A DNA stretch of 9,394 bases, from assembly GCA_900543305.1 (NCBI GenBank), contig UQQZ01000088.1:1-9394 (forward strand), read 5' to 3'. The stretch is from an uncultured Oscillospiraceae bacterium. GTDB lineage: Bacteria; Bacillota; Clostridia; Oscillospirales; Acutalibacteraceae. Shown one piece after another: positions 1 through 6,043 of this stretch. The position numbers and the translations under genes are program-made. How positions within the stretch are numbered: the first letter of the stretch is position 1; every line of letters begins with the position of its first letter. Below the pieces are notes generated by a model. That model searched no databases. It was not told where the DNA came from and was given only the letters and a program-made list of their open reading frames with translations.

Positions 1-231
1 CCGTCCAGCCACAGAATCACGCAATGGGGGCGGCCCGGCGAGAACCGCGGGGGGTTAAGATTACCATGAGGGCAGGCAAGCCGCTGCCCGTGTTGTACAC
101 TCCCAGCCAGGGGAAGCGAGGCAAATACTGGTATAAGACTGAAATCAGAGTTCAAGATAGAACAAACGGGCACAGCGTGTTCGGCTGCGCCCGTCCTTGT
201 GTCTTGAACAAGGAGAAGCGGATAAAAGCAC
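1..231. other. No recognisable gene
   Basis: I see no convincing gene here. The open frames on both strands lack family-like sequence, and frames 1 and 2 stop within the first 70 bases, so the tail of an upstream gene entering from the left cannot be told from chance. The only structures are a short GC-rich inverted repeat (GGGCAG at 70-75, CTGCCC at 84-89, no T-run after it) and the long hairpin at 150-209 listed separately. The stretch ends where the brnT promoter begins. Confidence 0.5.
150..209. repeat. Long imperfect inverted repeat upstream of brnT promoter
   Basis: The outer arms GTTCAAGA (150-157) and TCTTGAAC (202-209) are perfect complements. Inside them ACAAACGGGC (162-171) pairs with GCCCG..TTGT (189-200) with a two-base bulge, and CAGC (173-176) faces GCTG (184-187) at the tip. 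No T-run follows on either strand, so it does not look like an intrinsic terminator. It lies upstream of the -35 box at 232, so it is not in the brnT mRNA. It could be a protein-binding site, a recombination site or the end of an older element; the sequence does not decide. Confidence 0.55.
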
Positions 232-260
232 TTGACAGATCTGCATGGAATATTTATAAT
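232..260 (+). promoter_or_regulatory. Consensus sigma-A promoter for brnTA
   Basis: A perfect -35 box TTGACA (232-237), a 17-base spacer and a perfect -10 box TATAAT (255-260) lie 22 bases before the brnT start, so the mRNA has a very short leader. Known BrnTA modules repress their own promoter through the BrnA or BrnT-BrnA complex. A full-consensus promoter fits such tight autoregulation, but no operator was identified by eye. Confidence 0.85.
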
Positions 261-282
261 ATAAATACAGGGTGGTGAGGCC

Positions 283-564
283 ATGACGTTCGAATGGGAT
301 GAAGCTAAAAATCAGATCAACCAGGCCAAGCATGGAATATCTTTTGAAGAAGCGCAAAGCGTATTTGAAGATGCCTACGCCATTTTGTTCGATGATCCCG
401 ACCATTCCGAGGAAGAAGAAAGATTTCTGATTATCGGAATGAGCGGCGCAAAAGGAATCTGTATCGTCAGCCACTGCTATCGTGGAGCGGATGATCGTAT
501 CCGTATCATCTCGGCACGAGCGGCGACCCAGAAAGAGAAAAACGTCTATATCGAGCAGTTTTAA
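283..564 (+). CDS. brnT: BrnT family ribonuclease toxin
   Basis: BrnT toxins are small RelE-fold ribonucleases that block translation and are neutralised by BrnA. The 93-residue length is normal for the family. The N-terminus MTFEWDEAKNQINQAKHG followed by SFEEA is the family hallmark, as is the C-terminal strand and helix around RIRIISARAAT followed by a charged stretch and Tyr-Ile-Glu. The ATG at 283 is the natural start because the family motif begins there; GGTGAGG sits immediately upstream. The gene lies 22 bases after a consensus promoter and 13 bases before brnA, in the usual toxin-first order. A hand count of one 60-base line gives about 42% GC, lower than the recombinase genes, consistent with independent acquisition. 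Confidence 0.95.
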   Translation: MTFEWDEAKNQINQAKHGISFEEAQSVFEDAYAILFDDPDHSEEEERFLIIGMSGAKGICIVSHCYRGADDRIRIISARAATQKEKNVYIEQF

Positions 565-577
565 GGGGGGAATTCTT

Positions 578-787
578 ATGCGTGACGAGTATGACATCAA
601 GAATCTGAATCCAAGGGCCAATCCCTACGCTAAATCCTTAAAGAAAACCATCACCATCAACATTGACGAGAATGTTATCAACTATTTCAAAGAAGAATCG
701 AACCACGTAGGAGTGCCTTACCAGACCCTGATTAATATGTACCTGAGAGACTGTATGACCAATGAGCGTCATCTTTCCTGGGGATAA
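578..787 (+). CDS. brnA: BrnA family antitoxin
   Basis: This is the cognate antitoxin of the upstream BrnT: it should bind and block the toxin and, through a ribbon-helix-helix (RHH) fold, repress the shared promoter. The 69-residue protein starts MRDEYDIKNLNPRANPYAK, the conserved Firmicutes BrnA N-terminus. An RHH core follows: strand TITINIDE at about residues 24-31, then two helices ending in TLINMYLRDC. The ATG at 578 is chosen because AGGGGGG (564-570) lies seven bases before it. A longer reading from 482 would lie inside brnT and has no family-like sequence. It ends 46 bases before a strong terminator. Confidence 0.93.
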   Translation: MRDEYDIKNLNPRANPYAKSLKKTITINIDENVINYFKEESNHVGVPYQTLINMYLRDCMTNERHLSWG

Positions 788-832
788 GTTTCACCCTATA
801 TCGAAGCGTAAAATTGAAAATAGTGTCATGTA

Positions 833-863
833 AGCCACCGGAGCCACTTCTCCGGTGGCTTTT
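833..863 (+). terminator. Intrinsic terminator after brnTA
   Basis: AGCCACCGGAG (833-843) and CTCCGGTGGCT (850-860) form a perfect 11-bp stem with a six-base loop, followed by TTTT (860-863). It closes the brnTA unit and separates it from the recombinase module. Confidence 0.88.
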
Positions 864-923
864 GCGCGTCTATCAAGCTTGTCTGGCAAGCGCATCTCAA
901 CTATTCCCAGAGGAGGAGCCGCT

Positions 924-1070
924 GTGAAACTACAAAATTCTATCAACTACTATTACGCCGTGCAGGCCCTGCGGCTCCTGGTGGAGCGGGGGCTTCTCAG
1001 CGAAGCGGAGTACGAAAAGGCCAGCCGGTATTGTGCCGGGATTTTCCAGCCAGAGAGGGGGCACATCTAG
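924..1070 (+). CDS. Small SHOCT-like protein of recombinase module
   Basis: This 48-residue protein begins at GTG 924, five bases after a strong AGGAGGAG site (911-918). It has an N-terminal amphipathic segment (NSINYYYAVQALRLLV), then ERGLLSEAEYEKASRY, which resembles the short SHOCT motif (helix, LLS/TEEEY, helix). Small proteins of this kind commonly sit just ahead of large serine recombinase genes in Firmicutes elements. Its role is unknown; a DNA-binding or directionality accessory function is only inference from position. It is followed 62 bases later by recombinase 1. A longer reading from 855 would start inside the brnTA terminator and is unlikely. Confidence 0.75.
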   Translation: MKLQNSINYYYAVQALRLLVERGLLSEAEYEKASRYCAGIFQPERGHI

Positions 1071-1132
1071 CCACATTGGGTATGGACTTCCACCCCGGAT
1101 TCTGGTAACGTCCGTGGTGGAGGTGAGAGAAA

Positions 1133-2668
1133 GTGGCCCAGGTGCAGGTGATCCAACCATACCAACCGCAAAGCGATGCGTTAGAGAAAGTGGCGGCATA
1201 CTGCCGGGTGTCCACCGACTCTTCGGACCAACTCAACTCCTACCGCACTCAGATCGGCTACTACACCAACTTCATCGCCCAGCACCCTGGCTGGGAGCTG
1301 GCGGACATCTACGCCGACGAAGGCATCACAGGCACATCCCTAGAAAAACGGGATGAATTCAAACGGATGCTCCAGGACTGCCGGGCCGGGAAAATCCAGC
1401 GAGTCCTGGTAAAATCCGTTTCCCGGTTCGCCCGAAACACCTTGGAACTTTTGGAGACCACGCGCGAGTTGAAAGACTTGGGCGTGGTCGTTGTGTTTGA
1501 GGAGCAAGGGTTCGATACCTCCCAGATGTACGGCGAGATGCAGCTCACCCTGCTGGCCATGGCCGCCCAGGAGGAAAGCGCTTCCATCTCCAAAAATATG
1601 CGGTGGAGCTACCAGAAGCGGATGGAAGCGGGGCGCTATATCACAACCAAGGCTCCCTATGGATATGCTTTCGTGAACGGGGGACTCCTGCCTATCCCTA
1701 AAGAAGCTGCGGTAGTGCAGACGATCTTCCAGCTTTTCTTAGACGGCAACGGACAACAAAAAATCGCCACGATGCTGAATGAGAAAGGAATTCCCTCGCG
1801 AGAAGCCCCAAAGTGGGGACGGACCACCGTGGAGCATATCCTTTCCAATGAGCGTTATATCGGGGATGCTCTGATCCAAAAGCGGTATACTACGGCAGCC
1901 CTTCCCCATAAGCAAAAGAAAAATAAAGGAGAACTCCCACAGTATTATATTACGGGGAGTCATCCTCCTATTATCAGTCGGGAAATATATGAGCAGGCGC
2001 AGCGATTAAAGGAATCCAGGTTTTCTGAAACAAGGAGGGCCCCTCATACTTTCACCCATAGAATTCAGTGTCCCTCCTGTGGAAGATTTTATCGACATAT
2101 CAATTCTTCCGGTACCTCTAAATGGGCGTGTCCCAATCGGGTAAACAAAGTGAAAGATTGCCCAAACTACTGGATTTCTGAAACAGCCATCAAATTAGCT
2201 TTTTTGAATATGGCTGGGAAGCTGTACTGCCACCACGAATCCTTACTGATTACGACTATAAAGTTGCTTGAAGAGATCGCCGCCCGGCAGGAGCGGGGCA
2301 ACGCCAAGCTCTATGAGCTGAACACGGCTCTGGCGGACTTAAATGAAAAGGCCCACACCCTCCAGCGGCTCCACAACAGGGGATTCATCGAGGACGCTGA
2401 CTTCCGGGAGCAAAGCGATGCCCTGGCGTCCCAACGGAAGAAGCTGAGCGACCAGCGTACCCAGGTCACCCACGGCAGCAAGGCCTTGGAAACCTTGGAC
2501 AAGCTACGGGACCTCCAGGAGCAGTTAGCCGCCCTCCCGGAGGTCCCCTGGGAATTCGACATGGACCTATTCGACCAGCTGGTAGAAAAAATCTTGCCCA
2601 TTAGCAACACGGAGCTGCTTTTCAAATTGAAATGCGGGCTGGAACTGAAGGAGGTGATCCCCCAGTGA
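1133..2668 (+). CDS. Large serine recombinase 1
   Basis: This is a site-specific recombinase that cuts both DNA strands through a serine-DNA linkage, expected to integrate or excise the element. The 511 residues hold a resolvase-type catalytic domain (about 19-165) with the nucleophile Ser27 in the motif YCRVSTDS, and arginines R25, R98 and R101 (SRFARN). The recombinase domain follows (about 173-290; APYGY, ILSNERYIG). A zinc-ribbon (C313, C316, C333, C343) and a C-terminal coiled coil (about 370-460) complete it. Length is normal for the family. The GTG start is set by GGAGGTGA (1119-1126) six bases upstream. Its middle third is notably AT-richer than both ends. It overlaps the next gene by four bases. 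Confidence 0.95.
   Translation: MAQVQVIQPYQPQSDALEKVAAYCRVSTDSSDQLNSYRTQIGYYTNFIAQHPGWELADIYADEGITGTSLEKRDEFKRMLQDCRAGKIQRVLVKSVSRFARNTLELLETTRELKDLGVVVVFEEQGFDTSQMYGEMQLTLLAMAAQEESASISKNMRWSYQKRMEAGRYITTKAPYGYAFVNGGLLPIPKEAAVVQTIFQLFLDGNGQQKIATMLNEKGIPSREAPKWGRTTVEHILSNERYIGDALIQKRYTTAALPHKQKKNKGELPQYYITGSHPPIISREIYEQAQRLKESRFSETRRAPHTFTHRIQCPSCGRFYRHINSSGTSKWACPNRVNKVKDCPNYWISETAIKLAFLNMAGKLYCHHESLLITTIKLLEEIAARQERGNAKLYELNTALADLNEKAHTLQRLHNRGFIEDADFREQSDALASQRKKLSDQRTQVTHGSKALETLDKLRDLQEQLAALPEVPWEFDMDLFDQLVEKILPISNTELLFKLKCGLELKEVIPQ
2648..2658 (+). promoter_or_regulatory. Near-perfect Shine-Dalgarno deciding recombinase-like start
   Basis: AAGGAGGTGAT (followed by C) is a full complement of the 16S rRNA 3' tail and lies inside the last codons of recombinase 1. 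It sits 6 bases before GTG 2665, which overlaps the TGA stop of recombinase 1 (GTGA). This fixes the start of the middle gene and implies translational coupling. Confidence 0.8.
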
Positions 2669-3516
2669 GAAACCGCAGCATCCCATTCGGCTATCACTAC
2701 CAAAACGGCATCATGGCGGTACATCCCCAGGAGGGCCAGACTGTACAGGCCGTGTTCGCAGCGTACCTCAGCGGGGAACCCCTCAGTAAAATTGCTGCCC
2801 ACCTCACCGCTAAGCTGGTGGAGTATCTCCCAGGCTGTTGGCATTGGGACAAAGCCAGGGTGAAGCGTATCCTGGACAACACCAAGTACATAGGAAACGG
2901 AGAGTATCCTCCCATTATAAAAGAAAAGGACTTCCGGATGGCCCACCAGAAGAAAGAGAGGGCCAACACCAACCGCCAGCCTGTGGACGAGGACATCAAG
3001 TTGTTCAAGGGCCTGACTCATTGCCACCACTGCGGCAACGCCATGGTGCGGCGGATGGACTCCCGCATGGAGCACCCTGTTACCTGGAAATGCCCAGCCT
3101 GTGACTACTTTCTTCCTCTGCCAGATGAGGAATTTAAACATAGAGTGTTCCTGCTCCAACAGCGCTTGGTGGCCAAGCCCCTGCTGACGGAAAAGGAAGA
3201 AGAAATCCCGGTCACCTCCATGGAGGCCAGGCGGCTCACCAACGAAATTTTCCGCAAGCTGGACAGCGGCGTTTACTCCGAGGACGAGCTGGTGAATTTA
3301 GCCCTGCAATGTGCGGCGAAAAACTATGAAGCGATCAGCAGCGCCCGACACATTACAGATAGACTGACAGCGACCCTGCTCCACGCCGGGCCGCTGTCTG
3401 CTTTTGACAGGACACTGTTCGAAAGAACGGTTTCAGAAATACACCTGACCAGGAAAGGGGAGATCCTCTTGAAGCTGCAAAACGGCGTGTTCATCGGGGA
3501 AGGTGACGCCCCGTGA
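2665..3516 (+). CDS. Recombinase-like protein lacking the catalytic domain
   Basis: This 283-residue protein begins directly in the recombinase (DNA-binding) domain: RSIPFGYHYQNG, then a conserved region ending ILDNTKYIGNG near residue 79. A zinc-ribbon (C120, C123, C143, C146) and a C-terminal region follow. No resolvase-type catalytic domain, nucleophilic serine or SRF.R motif is present, and there is no room for one because the start overlaps the recombinase 1 stop. The strong ribosome site and intact frame show it is a maintained gene rather than a decayed remnant. It probably binds DNA or partners with one of the two full recombinases at att sites or as a directionality factor; that role is inference. 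It overlaps recombinase 2 by GTGA. Confidence 0.88.
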   Translation: MRNRSIPFGYHYQNGIMAVHPQEGQTVQAVFAAYLSGEPLSKIAAHLTAKLVEYLPGCWHWDKARVKRILDNTKYIGNGEYPPIIKEKDFRMAHQKKERANTNRQPVDEDIKLFKGLTHCHHCGNAMVRRMDSRMEHPVTWKCPACDYFLPLPDEEFKHRVFLLQQRLVAKPLLTEKEEEIPVTSMEARRLTNEIFRKLDSGVYSEDELVNLALQCAAKNYEAISSARHITDRLTATLLHAGPLSAFDRTLFERTVSEIHLTRKGEILLKLQNGVFIGEGDAP

Positions 3517-5147
3517 AGTCCGCTGTCCCACGGGAGCCGAGGAAGGTCACCATCATTCCTGCTACCCCAAAGCGAATGGAATCGGGCAATGCGTCCCGTC
3601 AAAAGCTGCGGGTGGCAGCCTACTGCCGGGTGAGCACCGATTCGGAAGAACAGATCAACAGCTACAAAAACCAGCTTGCCTACTACACCGAGAAAATCAA
3701 CAGCAAAACAGAGTGGAAATTCGCCGGCGTCTACGCCGACGAGGGCATCACCGGCACCAGTATGAAGCGCCGGGAGGATTTTAAGCGGATGCTCCGAGCC
3801 TGCCGGGAGGGGCGCATCGACCTAATATTATGTAAATCTGTCTCCCGGTTCGGGCGCAACAGCGTGGACGTGCTCCGCACCATCCGCGCCCTGCGGGAGC
3901 GAGGCATCGGGGTGCTGTTCGAGAAGGAGGCCGTGGATACACGCACCATGAATTCCGAGCTGATTTTGGCCTTCCACTCGGCATTCTCCCAATCTGAGTC
4001 AGAATCCATCAGCGGCAACGTGCGCTGGGGGCTGCGGAAAGCCTACGAGAATGGCACCATCTCCATCGGCCCCAACCTGTACGGGTTCCGCAAAGGGCAG
4101 GAGGGCGCAGTGGAAATCGATGAAGAAAAAGCTAAGGTCATCCGACAAATCGCACGGTGGTTCCTGGACGGGGACAGCCTCCATACCATCGTGGACAAGC
4201 TGGCCCAACGGCAGATCCCCAGCCCCAAAGGCAAGGACACCTGGAGCACCGCCACTCTACACTCCCTCCTCACCAATGAGAAGTACAAAGGGGACGCCCT
4301 CCTCCAAAAAACCTACCGGCCTAGTCTGTTCTCCGACCGAGCGGTGCAGAATGACGGCGACCTCCCCAAGTATTATGTAGAGGGCGTTTTGCCCCGGATT
4401 TTGGAACCGGAGGTGTTCGACCGGGTACAGGAAGAACTGGCGAAGCGCAGCGCAAAACGTCCCACTTCTGAGAAAGCGAAAACTCCCTTTGGACGGTACA
4501 GCGGCAAATATGCCCTGTCCACCCTGGTAGTGTGCGGCAAGTGCGGAGCGCTTTATCGCCGGGTCACTTGGTACCGGAAATGCGAAAAGCAAATCATGTG
4601 GCGCTGTGGCACCCGGCTGGACGGCAAATCCAACTGCCCGGATTCCCCCACCTTGGAGGAAAACAAACTCCAATCCGCCGTCATGGAAGCCATCTCAAAA
4701 CAATACATCCACAAGGATAAAGCCCTGGAAGTTACCATGCAGAGCATCCGCTCGGTGCTGACCCCGGGGACAGCGGACAGCGAGTACGCCATCCGCACCA
4801 AGATCAACGAGTTGCAGAAAGAGAAAAAAGACCTCATCGCCAGGGCCCTGGCCGAGAACGACGACGGCAAGTACGACTTCCAGTTTGCCCGCATCAAGCA
4901 GGAGCTGGAGCAGCTTCAGGCCCAGCTGAAGGGGGTGCAGGCCGTGCAAAAGACCCAGGCGGTGGACGAGGCGAGAATGGCCGAGATCGGCTCCCTGCTG
5001 GAGAAATTCAAGGAAAACGACCTCTCCTTCGATGACCTCCTGGTGCGCAAAGTTGTGGAGACGGTGCGGGTGGAATCGCCGGAGAATCTGGAGGTTACGT
5101 TCAAGGATGGGAATCGGAGGGTGGTTCCCATCTTAGAGGGGAGGTGA
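3513..5147 (+). CDS. Large serine recombinase 2
   Basis: This is a second complete large serine recombinase of 544 residues, related to but clearly distinct from recombinase 1. The catalytic domain (about 33-180) carries YCRVSTDS with nucleophile Ser41 and arginines R39, R112 and R115 (SRFGRN). The recombinase domain (about 185-320; LLTNEKYKGDAL) is followed by a zinc-ribbon (C341, C344, C365, C375) and a coiled coil (about 420-490). The GTG start overlaps the previous stop (GTGA), with AAGGTGA (3500-3506) six bases upstream. An N-terminal extension of about 30 basic residues precedes the catalytic domain. Having two active enzymes plus one inactive homologue suggests heteromeric recombination, as in paired Ccr-type recombinases, but this is inference. 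Confidence 0.95.
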   Translation: MKSAVPREPRKVTIIPATPKRMESGNASRQKLRVAAYCRVSTDSEEQINSYKNQLAYYTEKINSKTEWKFAGVYADEGITGTSMKRREDFKRMLRACREGRIDLILCKSVSRFGRNSVDVLRTIRALRERGIGVLFEKEAVDTRTMNSELILAFHSAFSQSESESISGNVRWGLRKAYENGTISIGPNLYGFRKGQEGAVEIDEEKAKVIRQIARWFLDGDSLHTIVDKLAQRQIPSPKGKDTWSTATLHSLLTNEKYKGDALLQKTYRPSLFSDRAVQNDGDLPKYYVEGVLPRILEPEVFDRVQEELAKRSAKRPTSEKAKTPFGRYSGKYALSTLVVCGKCGALYRRVTWYRKCEKQIMWRCGTRLDGKSNCPDSPTLEENKLQSAVMEAISKQYIHKDKALEVTMQSIRSVLTPGTADSEYAIRTKINELQKEKKDLIARALAENDDGKYDFQFARIKQELEQLQAQLKGVQAVQKTQAVDEARMAEIGSLLEKFKENDLSFDDLLVRKVVETVRVESPENLEVTFKDGNRRVVPILEGR

Positions 5148-5169
5148 GTTTATCAACCAATATCAAGTC

Positions 5170-5598
5170 TTGCGGGATCGCCAGCAGAAGGAAGTGAACG
5201 CCCTCCCTATACGGTTTGCTTTCAATCAAGAGCAGTTCCGGGAAATCATGAAGGAGTGGGGGCTTCGGCCTAAAATGGATTTGGACAAGATCGCTCGTAT
5301 TCCCTTTGGAGGCTTCATCCAGAAAAAGGATGCTCCCCTCATGCATGAGACATTTACCCGGCACCATAGGGAGCTTCAAGCCGCTATTGACGCAGACCCT
5401 ACCGGGGAGGGATTCATCAAGGATATGTTCCTCTATGAGCTGGAAAATCACGAGTACAGCTACACCGGCACAGCGGAGGATGCCTTGGACTCCCTGGGCT
5501 TTTCCTTTGAGGATGTGGCGGCAGACCCCAGGCTGGCCCACGGGCTAGAACTGGCGGAGCAAGAGATCATGGAACAGCAGCAAACGATGGGAATGTGA
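5170..5598 (+). CDS. Conserved accessory protein after recombinases
   Basis: I recognise the style (charged, soluble, RDRQQKEVNALPIRFAF near the start, GEGFIKDMFLYELENHEYSY in the middle) as a small conserved family in Firmicutes elements, but know no function. There is no membrane segment. The TTG at 5170 gives 142 residues but has no ribosome site. The frame is open upstream to the AGGTGAG overlapping the recombinase 2 stop, and reads INQYQVLRDRQQ from an ATC at 5152. That ATC sits four bases after AGGTGA, where the family would be expected to start with Met. True translation may therefore begin at ATC 5152, a rare start codon. Its position directly behind recombinase 2 suggests co-expression. 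Confidence 0.75.
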   Translation: MRDRQQKEVNALPIRFAFNQEQFREIMKEWGLRPKMDLDKIARIPFGGFIQKKDAPLMHETFTRHHRELQAAIDADPTGEGFIKDMFLYELENHEYSYTGTAEDALDSLGFSFEDVAADPRLAHGLELAEQEIMEQQQTMGM

Positions 5599-5603
5599 AT
5601 GGG

Positions 5604-5632
5604 TTGACAATGCCCCGATGAATTGCTATACT
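5604..5632 (+). promoter_or_regulatory. Forward promoter P1
   Basis: TTGACA (5604-5609), a 17-base spacer and TATACT (5627-5632) form a strong sigma-A promoter starting 5 bases after the preceding stop codon. It reads into the type I toxin-antitoxin region from outside. Its -35 area (GGTTGACAATGCCCC) is almost identical to that of P2, 69 bases downstream. Confidence 0.8.
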
Positions 5633-5640
5633 GATCCTAG

Positions 5641-5666
5641 AAAAAGAACCAACCCCGCAGGGCTGG
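5641..5666 (-). terminator. Minus-strand terminator of the putative toxin mRNA
   Basis: Read on the minus strand, CCAGCCC (5666 to 5660) pairs with GGGTTGG (5655 to 5649) with one G-T pair and a TGCG loop, followed by TTCTTTTTC. The T-run lies only on the minus strand, so the direction is clear. It would end a transcript that starts near 6037, giving an mRNA of about 400 bases. Confidence 0.6.
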
Positions 5667-5672
5667 CGCTGG

Positions 5673-5701
5673 TTGACATTGCCCCTATTTGGGACTATAA
5701 T
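5673..5701 (+). promoter_or_regulatory. Forward promoter P2, putative antitoxin RNA promoter
   Basis: Perfect TTGACA (5673-5678), a 17-base spacer and perfect TATAAT (5696-5701). No protein-coding gene with a ribosome site starts in the following 400 bases on this strand. The expected transcript starts near 5708 and runs antisense to the 3' end of the minus-strand small ORF. Confidence 0.85.
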
Positions 5702-5707
5702 AGAGAT

Positions 5708-5800
5708 AGAAAGAGAGCCTGCCGGTAAGACGGTTTAGCCCTCAGGAATAATCATCGAAGATGACCGTAACCTTTGGCTGGGGCGGTCATCTTCCTTTGT
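5708..5800 (+). ncRNA. Putative antisense RNA antitoxin
   Basis: An RNA of about 90 bases is expected from P2 to the strong hairpin at 5757-5794. It is fully complementary to the 3' untranslated part and last codons of the minus-strand small ORF. Its 5' part can fold through CCTG...CAGG around CCG...CGG. The layout (convergent genes overlapping at their 3' ends, strong antitoxin promoter, short RNA) matches known Firmicutes type I pairs such as TxpA/RatA and BsrG/SR4. The 3' end is uncertain because the T-run after the hairpin is poor; transcription could continue to the terminator at 6080-6111. Confidence 0.45.
5757..5794. terminator. 11-bp hairpin shared by the convergent transcripts
   Basis: GAAGATGACCG (5757-5767) and CGGTCATCTTC (5784-5794) form a perfect stem with a 16-base loop. 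On the + strand it is followed by CTTTGTT, a weak T-run, and would end the antisense RNA. On the minus strand it overlaps the stop codon of the small ORF. It may serve as a terminator, an RNA stabiliser or the interaction site of the two RNAs. Confidence 0.6.
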
Positions 5801-5888
5801 TCCAGTACGTCCACAGGGTCCAAAGAAACCCCGCGAACGCAATGAGCATGAGCATAATCTGACAAAAGTCAGCGAGCGTCATGTACAT
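5787..5888 (-). CDS. Putative type I toxin, holin-like small membrane peptide
   Basis: This is a 33-residue peptide with start MYMTLADF, one hydrophobic segment (about residues 8-27, rich in Leu, Met, Phe and Trp) and a short polar, basic tail (WNKGR). That build is typical of the Firmicutes putative holin-like / TxpA-BsrG toxins, which insert in the cell membrane. ATG 5888 lies six bases after a run of seven G; the ATG two codons later (MTLAD, a common family start) is an alternative. Supporting context on the same strand is an extended -10 promoter at 6044-6072, a 5' hairpin, a ribosome-site hairpin and a terminator at 5641-5666. An antisense promoter points at its 3' end. I name no specific family member; it is too short for certainty. 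Confidence 0.62.
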   Translation of the reverse strand: MYMTLADFCQIMLMLIAFAGFLWTLWTYWNKGR

Positions 5889-5895
5889 GGAAATC

Positions 5896-5911
5896 CCCCC
5901 CTTTCGGAGGG
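5896..5911 (-). promoter_or_regulatory. Hairpin hiding the toxin ribosome-binding site
   Basis: On the minus strand CCCTCC (5911 to 5906) and GGGGGG (5901 to 5896) pair around a GAAA tetraloop, burying the G-run that is the only ribosome site of the small ORF. Type I toxin mRNAs often carry such occluded ribosome sites. A second CCCTCC/GGAGGG hairpin (5972-5990) in the leader could exchange partners with it. Confidence 0.5.
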
Positions 5912-6021
5912 CGGGAACAGTCTTGTGGCTATTCCCCAAAAGAATTTCGTTCTCGGTTTATGGAGGACGACCCCTCCGCTTATGGGAGGGCTAACCGCCT
6001 ACCGTTTTCTGGCAGACTCCC

Positions 6022-6037
6022 GCGTGGTTTCCCACGC
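6022..6037 (-). other. 5' stem-loop at predicted toxin mRNA start
   Basis: On the minus strand GCGTGG (6037 to 6032) and CCACGC (6027 to 6022) form a perfect 6-bp stem with a GAAA tetraloop. It begins at the base where transcription from the promoter at 6044-6072 is expected to start. A stable structure at the very 5' end would protect the mRNA from 5' end-dependent decay. Confidence 0.5.
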
Positions 6038-6043
6038 AAGACC

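Larger units (their letters stand above)
924..5598 (+). mobile_element. Serine-recombinase module of an integrative element
   Basis: Five consecutive + strand genes form a compact unit: SHOCT-like protein, recombinase 1, catalytic-domain-less recombinase-like protein, recombinase 2 and a 142-residue accessory protein. Junctions overlap or nearly touch. Such modules excise and integrate Firmicutes conjugative or mobilisable elements. The element boundaries and att sites are not identified. Conjugation genes are not in this window, so calling it part of an ICE or a mobilisable island is inference. Confidence 0.7.

Noticed and set aside
24..278. 84-residue open frame at the left end
   Set aside because: No ribosome site, no family-like sequence, and it runs through the hairpin and the brnT promoter.
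145..621. 158-residue minus-strand open frame across brnTA
   Set aside because: It is antisense to the well-supported brnT and brnA genes and lacks a ribosome site.
877..891. GCTTG/CAAGC inverted repeat as an att site
   Set aside because: A 5-base repeat is too short to support an attachment site without the other end of the element.
879..907. Promoter-like TTGTCT-17-TATTCC before the SHOCT-like gene
   Set aside because: Both boxes are weak and the start would fall within the ribosome site, so it is not supported.
2311..3159. 282-residue minus-strand open frame opposite recombinases
   Set aside because: It is antisense to two conserved recombinase genes and has no family-like sequence.
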